Source of the DNA: Bdellovibrionales bacterium
Lineage (GTDB): Bacteria > Bdellovibrionota > Bdellovibrionia > Bdellovibrionales > UBA1609
Assembly (NCBI GenBank): GCA_016714165.1
Contig: JADJNU010000002.1
Coordinates: 496,001 to 560,000 of the forward strand
Length of the DNA stretch: 64,000 nucleotides
Direction of reading: 5' to 3'
The notes below the pieces were generated by a model, which had not been told where the DNA came from, made no database searches, and saw nothing but the letters and a program-made list of their open reading frames with translations. Positions 51,976 through 61,258 of the stretch are shown here, one piece after another. Positions within the stretch are counted from its first letter, which is position 1. The number at the start of each line of letters is the position of its first letter. Made by a program: the position numbers and the translations under genes.

Positions 51976-53039
51976 TGTGGCTTTCTCTTCGATTTGTTTG
52001 TCTGACCTCGCTCGTGTTTCAATTGAGTAGCTGCCAGATCACGTACTATATGAAAAGTGCCTATAACCAGGCCAAAATACTCAATGCCCGGGTGAGCATT
52101 GATAAGGCATTGGAAAATCAAACCCTTAACGAAAACACCAAACATAAATTGAGATTGGCACTCGACGCACGCCAATTTTCCGAACAAAATTTGGGCCTCA
52201 AAGCAACTCAAAACTACACGACCTTCGCAGACATCGGGAGACCCTATGTGTCTTGGATTGTTCACGCCTCTCCCGCCTTCGAACTCAAGCACCATCTCTG
52301 GAAATTTCCGATCGTCGGAAGCCTCCCCTACAAGGGCTTTTTTTCAGAAGAGGAAGCAAAACAAGAAGCCCAGATTTTCTCGGATCAAAACTTTGACACT
52401 TATGTTCGAGGTGTCACAGCTTATTCAACCCTCGGATGGTTTGAAGACCCAATCCTCAACACAATGATGAATTACTCTGATCATGATTTGGTAAATTTGA
52501 TCATACACGAAACCGTTCACACAACTCTCTACATAAAGAGTCAAGCCGAATTTAACGAACAATTGGCAAGCTTTATTGGCAATATCGGCACTGAGCTCTT
52601 TTATCGCGCGAAAGAAGGCAGCAACTCTCAAACTCTGGAATTGATTTCCAGGCAATCTCACGACGAAAAAATCTTCTCAGATTTTATAAGTCAAGAAATC
52701 GACGAACTTACCAAATGGTATCAAACTCAACAGTCCTCCCTGAACACAGATGCAAAGAAGATTCGTCTGGAACAAATCAACGAGCGATTCAAATCCAATA
52801 TTTTGCCAAAAATGAAAACTGCACATTTTCGATTTTTTAGCCAGCAGGAATTAAATAACGCCAAGCTGCTCGCCCTTAAAACCTACGTTTATGATTTATC
52901 AGTCTTTGAACGAGTATTTGATAAACTGAATCGCAATTTTTCCGATTTTCTCAAGCTATGCAAGTCATTGGAAAAGGAGCGAGATCCAAAATCAAAAATC
53001 GAAGAATTCGGAACGACCAAAAATCAACCTGACAATTGA
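51975..53039 (+). CDS. Predicted aminopeptidase lipoprotein (zinc metallopeptidase)
   Basis: A 354-residue protein with a lipoprotein signal ending LSSC (about residues 17-20). It carries the zinc motif HETVH in LVNLIIHETVHTTLYIK with a downstream EFNEQLASFIGNIG. It matches the predicted-aminopeptidase family with an early YYMKSAYNQAKIL segment and a GWFEDPILNTMM turn. It probably acts at the outer membrane face of the periplasm on peptides. ATG 51975 forms TGATG with the barrel stop; the TTG at 51963 is less likely. The stop is one base from the convergent gene's stop. Confidence 0.9.
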   Translation: MWLSLRFVCLTSLVFQLSSCQITYYMKSAYNQAKILNARVSIDKALENQTLNENTKHKLRLALDARQFSEQNLGLKATQNYTTFADIGRPYVSWIVHASPAFELKHHLWKFPIVGSLPYKGFFSEEEAKQEAQIFSDQNFDTYVRGVTAYSTLGWFEDPILNTMMNYSDHDLVNLIIHETVHTTLYIKSQAEFNEQLASFIGNIGTELFYRAKEGSNSQTLELISRQSHDEKIFSDFISQEIDELTKWYQTQQSSLNTDAKKIRLEQINERFKSNILPKMKTAHFRFFSQQELNNAKLLALKTYVYDLSVFERVFDKLNRNFSDFLKLCKSLEKERDPKSKIEEFGTTKNQPDN

Positions 53040-53040
53040 T

Positions 53041-54237
53041 TCAGAATTCCAAGCTATCATCAAAATAATTGCTTCCGCGGCCCTGATTTCCCATACCAAG
53101 ATCCATCATTTCATAGGCAGGAACTTGCGGAAAGGGCTCATTCGCGGAAGGCCTTTGAGGAAGACTTCCCTCCTCTTGCAATTTTAGGATGATCGCCTGA
53201 TTATCTGGAGAGATCATCCCAAAGGCTCTGGAAAAATCAAAATAGGCTAACATTGCTTTCACACTATCTTGATCAGCAAAATCACTTTGATACCAAGACA
53301 TCAAATTTGAAAGGACTTGGCGAAATTCCATATCAGCTGTGAGATAAAGAGAAAGAACAGATGTCGCCACGATATCTTCGAGCTGAGACCGCAGATCAAC
53401 GAAGTGACGAAGCTCCGATGCCCATAAAGAAGCAAACAGAAGTCTTTCTCTGAAAGACTTTGAGGTTTTCCCCAGGAGTTCTCTGGGAGCCTGGTCCGTG
53501 ATAACCTGGTAAGATTTTTTTTCAGCAGCTTCAATTCGCCTTTTTAAGAAATTCTCTTCGAAAGATTCCCGAAAAGATTCCAATTTATCCTGGCCACGGC
53601 CCATTGCAAAACCGATGAGGTCTATAGCAAGTGGATTTCGGCCCAATTCAAGGCTCAAACCATGAAGCTGAATTTGCGTTAGATAGATCTCCATCAATGT
53701 CAGACTCAATTCGGCAATCGAGATGTCTCGGGAAGAGATCTTAATCTGCGGAATGAACCTGATTCCCTCACCCAATTGTGATCCCTTGAGAATTCTTATT
53801 CGAATGTATTGACTCAGCTTTAACAACATCTCTGTCGAGCCTGGAAATACTCCATTGGTTTGTCGAAAATGGAGCATGATTTTTGAAGCAGATATGTCGG
53901 CCCTTTCAAGATACTTCTTATTGTTGCGCATAAATGCCCCCATACTTTGATGAGAATAAATTCTCATCAAAGATCGAGTCATCTTTTCCAAAAAAATACC
54001 TTTGTGACGAAGGGATCTTGTCAATTGTGCCACAGTTCCCATCGGTTGAGTGGGAGCCTCCTCAGCAGAATGCAACTTCAAAGCAGCCCGACAAGAGCCC
54101 GTCCCTTCTCTTTGTACTGGAATAGAATCTTGTAAGATTTTCTCGTTTGCCAACATTCGATTGAAAGAAAATGTAACGAAAATGACAGTTATCAAGCGCA
54201 GGGAATAATAGGGAACGTACTGATTGTTGAAGGCCAT
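53041..54237 (-). CDS. Unrecognised secreted protein under a sigma-54-type promoter
   Basis: A 398-residue protein with a signal peptide in the first 30 residues (LRLITVIFVTFSFNRMLA). The mature part is almost entirely helical and charged (SFRESFEENFLKRRIEAAEKKSY; LRHFVDLRSQLEDIVATSVLSLYL). The C-terminal 40 residues are Pro/Gly/Asn-rich and disordered (LPQRPSANEPFPQVPAYE). I recognise no family. ATG 54237 has AGGA 6 bases upstream. A close match to the -24/-12 promoter lies 45 bases before the start. It is convergent with the aminopeptidase gene. Confidence 0.78.
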   Translation of the reverse strand: MAFNNQYVPYYSLRLITVIFVTFSFNRMLANEKILQDSIPVQREGTGSCRAALKLHSAEEAPTQPMGTVAQLTRSLRHKGIFLEKMTRSLMRIYSHQSMGAFMRNNKKYLERADISASKIMLHFRQTNGVFPGSTEMLLKLSQYIRIRILKGSQLGEGIRFIPQIKISSRDISIAELSLTLMEIYLTQIQLHGLSLELGRNPLAIDLIGFAMGRGQDKLESFRESFEENFLKRRIEAAEKKSYQVITDQAPRELLGKTSKSFRERLLFASLWASELRHFVDLRSQLEDIVATSVLSLYLTADMEFRQVLSNLMSWYQSDFADQDSVKAMLAYFDFSRAFGMISPDNQAIILKLQEEGSLPQRPSANEPFPQVPAYEMMDLGMGNQGRGSNYFDDSLEF

Positions 54238-54281
54238 TGAAAGTCCTATGAGGCAGGGTTACATGAAGCTGGATAAATTTC

Positions 54282-54299
54282 TGCAACACTAGTGCCAAA
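54282..54299 (-). promoter_or_regulatory. Sigma-54 promoter upstream of the secreted protein gene
   Basis: On the minus strand TTTGGCACTAGTGTTGCA has TGGCAC, a 5-base spacer and TTGCA, with GG (54296-54295) and GC (54284-54283) 10 bases apart. This is a full match to the core consensus. The predicted transcript start is near 54271, giving a leader of about 34 bases to ATG 54237. It lies in the non-coding gap after the diguanylate cyclase gene. Confidence 0.72.
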
Positions 54300-54380
54300 G
54301 ATTGAAAGGACGAAGTGGGAAAATGGATTTAGCTTGAGCTCGCCCTCAAAGACGAGAGAAAGCTGACTGAGTGGATCTCT

Positions 54381-55316
54381 TTAAGAACCTACATGGACGC
54401 GATTTCGACCCGCCCTTTTTGACACATAGAGAGCCTTATCTGCACGTTCAAAGACATCAGCCCACGTCTTGTCCTGAGGAGTTCTGGTTGCAACCCCTGC
54501 CGATATTGTAATTGGAATTTTGCGCCCCTCAAAAAGGAATTCATGAATTTCGATTGTGTGTCTAATCCTCTCACCAATTTCGTGAGCCTGATTAAGTCCG
54601 CTACCCAACAGAATCAGGCAAAACTCCTCACCCCCTGCGCGAGCAAAGAAGTCACCTTCCCTGATGAGCTTGTCACGAATGACCCGAGAGATTTCCACCA
54701 AAACATAATCACCCGCTGGATGACCAAAAGTATCGTTGACTGACTTAAAATGATCGATATCAAAAGTTACAATGCTAAAAGGGACTCCAAGCAAATCCGA
54801 GCGGCGAAACGAATCCATGGCACGAGAATTCAATCCACCACGATTGGCGATGCCTGTAAGGGCATCAGTATGGGCCTTTTCATAGGTCATGCCCGTCGCG
54901 ACAGTTTCTATGTTTCCTCTCTCCAGAAATTTAAAAATCACGTTCCCCGTTTTTATTTGATCATTGCTCACCAGCTTGTGGGGAACCAATGGCGTCAAGA
55001 CACGACCATTTATTACTGTTTTATTCGTAGAATCTAAATCAATGATCGAAACGTCCCCGCTAGACAGAATAAGCTTGCAGTGCGACTTGCTCACACTGCG
55101 ATCATCCACAGAAACATGAGCCGTAGCTGCACGACCCAGAATGCGGTCGGTATCCTCTATGGGCCACTGTCTCCCAACAGCACTGGCCGGCCCCACAAGA
55201 AGTATCAGGGATGGCGGCGCCTGGCCCGCCTGGGCCAGACGAACCTTAAACGTCTCGCTCTGAACCACGCTGGTTTTGTCGAGAGGCGCTTCTTCATCAT
55301 CTTTACCACGACCCAT
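54381..55316 (-). CDS. FHA-GGDEF diguanylate cyclase
   Basis: A 311-residue cytoplasmic protein. An FHA domain spans about 35-135 (RILGRAATAHVSVDDRSVSKSHCKLI; STNKTVINGRVL). A GGDEF domain spans about 145-311, with ARAGGEEF as active site, FDIDHFKSVNDTFGHPAGD, and an allosteric RxxD (REGD) five residues before the signature. It should make c-di-GMP with product inhibition and be steered by phosphothreonine binding. ATG 55316 has GGAA 4 bases upstream; TTG 55331 is the alternative. Two PilZ proteins lie in the window as possible readers. Confidence 0.93.
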   Translation of the reverse strand: MGRGKDDEEAPLDKTSVVQSETFKVRLAQAGQAPPSLILLVGPASAVGRQWPIEDTDRILGRAATAHVSVDDRSVSKSHCKLILSSGDVSIIDLDSTNKTVINGRVLTPLVPHKLVSNDQIKTGNVIFKFLERGNIETVATGMTYEKAHTDALTGIANRGGLNSRAMDSFRRSDLLGVPFSIVTFDIDHFKSVNDTFGHPAGDYVLVEISRVIRDKLIREGDFFARAGGEEFCLILLGSGLNQAHEIGERIRHTIEIHEFLFEGRKIPITISAGVATRTPQDKTWADVFERADKALYVSKRAGRNRVHVGS

Positions 55317-55346
55317 AGACTTCCAATTCAAAAAAACTACTATTTT

Positions 55347-56591
55347 CTATTCGCCAACTTTTCTCATCAAAAGCTCTTTGGTCAACTTTTTTCCCAACTC
55401 GACACCGGGCTGATCAAAAGCATTAATGCCCATGATCTCACCCACTCCACCAACTACTAACTCCATGAGAAAAAATAGGGCGCCTATTGTTTTCGGTGAA
55501 AGTTCAGAGAGGCTTAAGGATATGATAGGAATCCCATTGTGAATCAAAGCCGACTGCGTTGCGTCGGCCTGCGCCAAGACCAATTCATTCATATTTCTGC
55601 CAACTCGCAGCTCACTGTTCCCAAAAAGACTCTTCTTCAGGCGAGGTCCTTCCTGTTCTGATTTTCTATTTTTTAGAATCCAAACCCACCTTGGTTGGGG
55701 ACATTCCATGACTTGCTGAAGAGTCGAGTGCTGATCACGAGGCCCAAGACTTGGCACAGGAACAGCGACCATATCTGCTTGTTTGCCATCTCTACGCACG
55801 GACTTCCCAAGAGATTCAGCCCACAGCTGCTGGAACCAGCCGCCAAAAACCTCACATCCTTGAAAATAGGGCCAAAAATAAAGCGCTTGATCTTTACGCT
55901 TAATGCTCTCAGCAGCAGCGACAACCAAATCTTCCACCAAACCTGTTGCCTGTTTCGTCCATTGCATACCGGTTCGAATATCTTCTAAAGAACATCCCAT
56001 TAAGGCCGCAGGCAGCAAACCCACTGGAGAGAGCACAGAAAACCGACCCCCAACGTCCTCTGGAATCTCGAGAATCGGAATCTGATGAGATCTCGCCCAA
56101 TCAGAGAGGCTATTGGATCTTACCTCTGAAACAACCGTGCACTGGGAGCTCAATTCACTCCCGTGGTCCTTTAAAAAAATATCAATGAAATCCGCCATCG
56201 CCAAGGTTTCCAAGGTCGTTCCTGACTTCGATATAAGAAAAAAGTGGACCTCCCTCGGATTTTTTAGCTCTTTTAAGGTTCGAAAAAAGACCGTGCTATC
56301 CAGATTATCCAAAAAAATCATCTGATCTAACTCGCCCCTATCTTTCCCGAAACAATCCCAAAAAACCTTTGGACCCAAGCTACTTCCGCCCATTCCCAGC
56401 AACACAACACGACGGACTCCCTCCTGTTTGAGTTGAGAGGCTCTTTCTTGGGATTGGCTCCAGAGTCTAGATCTCTCTGCCAAATGGAGAAATCCCAACT
56501 CACTCCTTTGCCAAAGATTGTCAATGGCTGCCTTTGATTGCTCACGAAATGCCGACGTTAATTCTGGATAAGTTTTTTCTAGTTTAATCAT
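55347..56591 (-). CDS. pgi: Glucose-6-phosphate isomerase
   Basis: Pgi interconverts glucose 6-phosphate and fructose 6-phosphate. The 414-residue product is the short bacterial form. It has GMGGSSLGPKVFWD for sugar-phosphate binding, SKSGTTLET, GGRFSVLSPVGLLPAAL with the catalytic Arg/Glu region, and the C-terminal NAFDQPGVELGKK with the active Gln/Lys. ATG 56591 directly abuts the stop of the metallophosphoesterase gene, showing coupling. Confidence 0.95.
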   Translation of the reverse strand: MIKLEKTYPELTSAFREQSKAAIDNLWQRSELGFLHLAERSRLWSQSQERASQLKQEGVRRVVLLGMGGSSLGPKVFWDCFGKDRGELDQMIFLDNLDSTVFFRTLKELKNPREVHFFLISKSGTTLETLAMADFIDIFLKDHGSELSSQCTVVSEVRSNSLSDWARSHQIPILEIPEDVGGRFSVLSPVGLLPAALMGCSLEDIRTGMQWTKQATGLVEDLVVAAAESIKRKDQALYFWPYFQGCEVFGGWFQQLWAESLGKSVRRDGKQADMVAVPVPSLGPRDQHSTLQQVMECPQPRWVWILKNRKSEQEGPRLKKSLFGNSELRVGRNMNELVLAQADATQSALIHNGIPIISLSLSELSPKTIGALFFLMELVVGGVGEIMGINAFDQPGVELGKKLTKELLMRKVGE

Positions 56592-57674
56592 TTATGAAAC
56601 CGCCACATCTTCTTCAATTCTGTGATACCCATGCCACTCCTTGAGACGTCCCCGCGGACGCCCTCCGTCATCGGGATAATCAAGTAAAACATAGGTGAGT
56701 TTAGTTATCATTCCCAGAGATGAAATATCAAGAGAGGTGATCTCTGTCCATGTTCCTGTATTAAAGTATTCCATTTCGGCGCCCCACTGGCGATACTGGT
56801 AAACATGAGTATGTCCAAAAATAACAGTATGCACTCTTTCATCTAAAAGAATGCGGCGGGCAGATTCACTCAGATCTGGAAAAATTGTTCGTTCAAAAAC
56901 CACTTGCAAAATTCGTTTGATGGGAATGCTACGACGGGGGTCCTTTGAGAACAGAGCCTTCACAAAATAAAAAACAAGTCCAATCCCCGCCTTTATTGTA
57001 AACCAGGTCTCGTTTAGCAGAGCCCAACGCATCATTCGATTTACGGGACGAATTTTGTCCACATGCGGATACTGCTGTTTAATTTTCAATACAAATTCAA
57101 CAAAAAAATGAGATCCAAAGGGTAGATTCAAAACTGGTTCAGGTAAATTTCTTCTTAAAAAGAATTTTCGCGGATTCAAACGATTGGCGGCCTCATGCAT
57201 ATGACCATGCTCGATATGCACCCCATCGACAAAGTAGACAATATTTTTAAACCTAATGGTCGTCCCCAAGGTCTCGTTCAGGTGGGCGCGCACTCCGGGC
57301 CACAGAATGCATTGGTCATGATTCCCCACCACATAAGTCACGACGTTACCCTCTTTTTTGACAAAATCTTTGATTGCTTGAAAAAATTGGGGGTGCCCCT
57401 CAATAATGCGTTTCGTTTTATCCAAAGAGACTGACTCAGTGATAACTGTGAGGAAATGTCCTCTAAAATCAACCTGAAGAAAGTTGAAAATGTCGCCATT
57501 CAAAACAAGTTCAACTTCATATTCTGAGTATTTTCCGGTCGTATAGAAATGCAAAAATTCCACAAACTTCTCATCATAGAGGAACTCTTCGAGAGGGTTT
57601 GTTTGCCCTGTCTCCAAAACCCTGCCCAGACCAAGGTGGAGATCGCTTACAATCAATTTTATTCGCTTTTTCAT
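56592..57674 (-). CDS. Calcineurin-like metallophosphoesterase
   Basis: A 360-residue enzyme with the full binuclear-metal set: SDLHLG near residue 10-15, NGDIFNF, GNHDQ and HTVIFGHTHVY. An insert of about 110 residues between GNHDQ and GHTH contains an amphipathic or hydrophobic piece (FTIKAGIGLVFYFVKALF) that may associate with the membrane, somewhat like LpxH-type UDP-diacylglucosamine hydrolases. Substrate is not determined by sequence. It starts with a TAATG overlap on the GGDEF gene and abuts pgi. Confidence 0.9.
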   Translation of the reverse strand: MKKRIKLIVSDLHLGLGRVLETGQTNPLEEFLYDEKFVEFLHFYTTGKYSEYEVELVLNGDIFNFLQVDFRGHFLTVITESVSLDKTKRIIEGHPQFFQAIKDFVKKEGNVVTYVVGNHDQCILWPGVRAHLNETLGTTIRFKNIVYFVDGVHIEHGHMHEAANRLNPRKFFLRRNLPEPVLNLPFGSHFFVEFVLKIKQQYPHVDKIRPVNRMMRWALLNETWFTIKAGIGLVFYFVKALFSKDPRRSIPIKRILQVVFERTIFPDLSESARRILLDERVHTVIFGHTHVYQYRQWGAEMEYFNTGTWTEITSLDISSLGMITKLTYVLLDYPDDGGRPRGRLKEWHGYHRIEEDVAVS

Positions 57675-59065
57675 TAGCTCGCCAAATACACTAAATTGCG
57701 ACTTATATTCTTACCTGAGTACATAGCCTGGTCAGCTATTTTGAGTACTTCTTCTTTTGTCAAACCATGCTGAGGATAGGCGGCAACCCCAATGCTCACT
57801 GTCACGGAGACACTTTGACCGTCGACAACAAATATCTTGTTTGCAATGTCGTGACGAATTCGCTCCGCCACCGACTTTCCAGCCTTCGCTCCCGTTCCCG
57901 TTAAAATTATCACGAACTCATCACCGCCATAGCGAAAACCATAATCGCAGGACCTAATGTTCTCAAAAAGCATTTGTCCCAGCTGCTGAATAATCTTCGA
58001 ACCAATCCAATTACCGCGAGTATCATTAACTCATTTAAAATACTCCACGTCTAGAAAAAGAACTGTAAATTCTCCCTCCGTCCTCTTGCAGCGGTTTATC
58101 TCGTTATCAATTACCAAGGATAGAAATTTCTGGTTATACAGTGGAGTTAGAATGTCTTTAAACCCTTGTGACTCAGCCTCCCAGCAACGCAAACCCAAGA
58201 CAAGCAAAGGCATGATATATCGCATCGATGCGATAATTTGGCTCGCAAGAAAGTCAATATGGTCTGCTTCGATTTCCTCAAGAAGGAGATGTCCGACGAC
58301 ATGGTCTCCGTCTTCTCCTCTCAATTCAATAAGGGCATGATGTTTTCCCAAAGCCTGCCATTTTAAAAATGATTCATTTTCTTTGACGCCGGAATTTCCC
58401 CACGGAATTTCCCTCAGTATACGGTGAACTCGACTCAAGTCCCCCTCGTGATAAGACCGCAAGAGTGGATTCGTCATGAACCGATGTGTCAACTCTAACT
58501 TGTATGAACTTTCATCAAGAGCAAAGAGACGAAGCATTTCAGAATGAGTGATCCAATGCACATTGCGGGCTGGAATCAAAGGTCCAAAATGACCAAGCAT
58601 TCGATCGATTATGTGATTTATCTCTAATCTATCAAACATGGCCAAAGGATCCATTTGAACGGTGTGACGCAGTCTTTTTTCTTGTTCATTCAAGAGCCGA
58701 CGGAGGGCTCCTAAATTCAAGAGATTTTTTAGAACTTGCCGTTTTCGGCCCTTCGATTCTCGTTCAAACAAATAGAGACGCAGTTCGCCCTCTCCAATTT
58801 CGGATCGACCCCGATCTTTTGCAGAAAGTGCAAAAGCGGCGGGTAAACTTGGATATTTCTCCAAGGTAGCGAGTGTCACATTCCAAAATGAAGTCCCTGA
58901 CTTCCCGTCAAAAAATATGCCGTCAATGTGTTCCCGCTCTATGATGGACTCCAGCTTCGCTGGATCATCGCAGCGAATAACAGAGTAGCCTTCCTTTGCG
59001 AGAAAGCTCAGCCAAGGAGCCTTTTGTGAACGCCTGTGCGATAAATATAGCCAAGTCAGTGCCAT
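57674..59065 (-). pseudogene. GGDEF protein interrupted by one in-frame TGA
   Basis: The span of 464 codons reads as one protein with a single stop at 58031-58033. Residues 1-120 resemble a degenerate receiver (LAKEGYSVIRCDDPAKLESIIEREHIDGIFFDG). Residues 150-290 form an uncharacterised linker domain. The GGDEF domain begins DILTPLYNQKFL and VLFLDVEYFK; then TGA occurs where the family has any residue of FKxVND, and the frame continues VNDTRGNWIGSKIIQQL to the intact RYGGDEFVIIL and the end. One substitution, such as TGG to TGA, explains it. ATG 57973 could restart only the C-terminal fragment. Either the cyclase is inactive, the stop is read through, or the base is wrong. Confidence 0.82.
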
Positions 59066-59068
59066 GCC

Positions 59069-60160
59069 CTATTTCACTTTCTTTACGGAACCCTCATCGG
59101 CCCCTTCAAGCATAGTCAATGCAATGCGCAGTGCTTTAACTGTGCGTTTCACCATTTCCTGTTTTTCTCCCAACTGTTTATTCAACTCCCCGCTTTTATG
59201 GCGATAATTATCTAGCTCCATATTTAGCTGATCGGTCTGTCGCTTCAGCTCAAGAACAAATTCATCTTTGGTGCGAACGACAGCAGAACTTTCCATTTTC
59301 ACAAGTTCCAATCGATTTTCCAACTCACGCTCTCGCACCCGCACCTTCTGCATTGTTGAATTGAGCCTTAGTTCTAATTCTTCGATCTGTGTTTTTAGTT
59401 TTTCAATGTCTTTGTCGCGTGAGACCAAAGAGCTTTTAAGAATATCCTTCTCGTCTTGGAGCGAGGAAATATCGAGGTCATATTTTGCCTCCATCGCCTC
59501 GGATTTTGCCAAAAGTTCATCGGCCTTTTTTCGAATCATCTCCCCGGCCGTAATAAGATTAGCATTTTCATTGCGCATTTTGTCCATGATCTGTTCCAAT
59601 TCCAAAATTCTTTGCTGAGCAATCCTGAGGTTCTCACTCTGTGCCAGCGAAGCGCTGGACGGATTAATGGCACCACCCGTGCGTCCAGCAGCAAACTTTC
59701 CTATAGACTGCCGCACAGGATCAGACGGTATGGATTGCACTTTTTCTGAGGTGGCCTTGGGCGCTGATCGTTCAGCCAAAATAAAGGTACTCGAAGACGT
59801 GTTTCCCTCTTTGCCAATCGGGATACTTGGGACCTCAGGCTGAGCAACTATTTTTGATTCATTCAACTGCCAGGTTTTATCTAGAACACTTGTAGAAGTT
59901 CCCTCTTTTCCTTTCGCAGCCCCCGACTTGAATGAGCCAACTTTAGAATCTAAGGACAAACTGCTGGCATTGCTATCAATATCAAGTTCCACCACATCGC
60001 CTTCCCGATTTGTAACAGGAGGACGTGGCTGTGATTTTTTGAGCTTATTCTGATCAATGGATTCCGTCTTTGACGAAGATGAAAGTGGTCTCTTCCCATC
60101 TTCGAAGAGATCATCCAAGATCATGCTCTCCGCAATGTCTTTTCCTTTTTTTGCCTTCAT
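59069..60160 (-). CDS. Coiled-coil protein of unknown function
   Basis: A 363-residue protein. Residues 1-170 are low-complexity, Ser/Lys/Pro-rich and probably disordered. Residues 172-350 form a long coiled coil (LRIAQQRILELEQIMDKMRNEN; LKTQIEELELRLNSTMQKVRVRERELENRLE). No membrane or catalytic motif is seen. It precedes the interrupted GGDEF gene by 3 bases, so they share a transcript with the phosphoesterase and pgi. It could be a localisation scaffold. ATG 60124, which has GGAG upstream, is an alternative start. Confidence 0.72.
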   Translation of the reverse strand: MKAKKGKDIAESMILDDLFEDGKRPLSSSSKTESIDQNKLKKSQPRPPVTNREGDVVELDIDSNASSLSLDSKVGSFKSGAAKGKEGTSTSVLDKTWQLNESKIVAQPEVPSIPIGKEGNTSSSTFILAERSAPKATSEKVQSIPSDPVRQSIGKFAAGRTGGAINPSSASLAQSENLRIAQQRILELEQIMDKMRNENANLITAGEMIRKKADELLAKSEAMEAKYDLDISSLQDEKDILKSSLVSRDKDIEKLKTQIEELELRLNSTMQKVRVRERELENRLELVKMESSAVVRTKDEFVLELKRQTDQLNMELDNYRHKSGELNKQLGEKQEMVKRTVKALRIALTMLEGADEGSVKKVK

Positions 60161-60302
60161 TCACATAACTTATCGGAAAATCAGGCAAATCGATAAAGAT
60201 GAAACCCCCAAAAAAGCGCACTGAACACCCACAAAAGACGGATGAAAGACCTCGTCTCTTGCTGTTCTTTACAGGCCGAACGGCGGGATTTCTGATCTCA
60301 TT

Positions 60303-61211
60303 CTAATGATGAGAAACCACGGTCCGGTATTCGGCCAATCGTTTCTCGATCATAGGCCAGTCGAGGTGACGAATGGCATTCAATCCAAAACCTTGAACCG
60401 TATGGCTCGCCATCACACAGCCGTGCATACAGGCTTGTTTCAAATGACTTAAATTCCACCCCGATCCAATCCTCGCCAAATAGCCAAAAAATCCTCCAGC
60501 AAAAGTATCGCCAGCACCTGTCGGATCAACCACATGTGAAATGGGAAAAGAAGGCAGAATAAAGAATTGCTCCTCAGCGTAAAGAACAAATCCATATTCA
60601 CCTCGCTTGATCACCACTCCACGGGGGCCCATGCCCACGATTTCCCTGGCTGCTTGAATGGTGTTTCTTTGACCTGTCAACTGCTGAGCCTCTCCCTCAT
60701 TTACTAACAACAAATCCACGCGACGCAAGACGTCAGCCAATTGTGAACGTCTCGAAGTGATCCAAAAATTCATCGTGTCAGATCCCACAAACTTCGGATC
60801 TTCGACCTGATCAAGAACTCGCAACTGAAGCTCAGGGTTAATATTAGCTAAAAATACGAATTTAGATTTGCGATAGGATTTTGGTAGTTCCGGATCAAAA
60901 TCCTCAAAAACATTAAGCTGAGTTTCTAAAGTGATCGCATCATTCATATCGCGCTCATATTTACCTTCCCAATGAAAGGTTTTGCCAGACACCTGCTTCA
61001 AACCCTCAAGATTAATTGAGCGCCCAGATAACAAATCGAAATCCTCCTTGCGATAGTCGCTCCCCACAACGCCAACCACATTCACCTTCGCATACAGCGA
61101 GGCCGCCACAGAAAAATAATTGGCACTTCCGCCAAGAGTACACTCCACTCTGTCTTCAGGAGTCGAAATGGTATCATAGGCCATGCTACCAACTACCAAA
61201 ATCTCTGACAT
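60303..61211 (-). CDS. PfkB/ribokinase-family sugar or nucleoside kinase
   Basis: A 302-residue kinase. It opens ILVVGSMAYDTISTP with the CTLGGSANYFSVAASL substrate loop. It has SDTMNFWI, LLVNEGEAQQLTG, GVVIKRGEYG, and the signature DPTGAGDTFAGGFFGYLA with the catalytic aspartate. Substrate is not clear; the form resembles the nucleoside/sugar kinases related to MJ0406. ATG 61211 has AAGGGG 6 bases upstream and gives the usual N-terminus. It follows rlmN. Confidence 0.9.
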   Translation of the reverse strand: MSEILVVGSMAYDTISTPEDRVECTLGGSANYFSVAASLYAKVNVVGVVGSDYRKEDFDLLSGRSINLEGLKQVSGKTFHWEGKYERDMNDAITLETQLNVFEDFDPELPKSYRKSKFVFLANINPELQLRVLDQVEDPKFVGSDTMNFWITSRRSQLADVLRRVDLLLVNEGEAQQLTGQRNTIQAAREIVGMGPRGVVIKRGEYGFVLYAEEQFFILPSFPISHVVDPTGAGDTFAGGFFGYLARIGSGWNLSHLKQACMHGCVMASHTVQGFGLNAIRHLDWPMIEKRLAEYRTVVSHH

Positions 61212-61258
61212 AATTATCCCCTTCCCCTCTATTTTCCCTCTCGGTTGGTCAATCAAAT

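Noticed and set aside
57971..57973. Separate small GGDEF gene starting at ATG 57973
   Set aside because: That start would remove the first part of the GGDEF fold, has no Shine-Dalgarno, and the frame continues upstream across the single stop.
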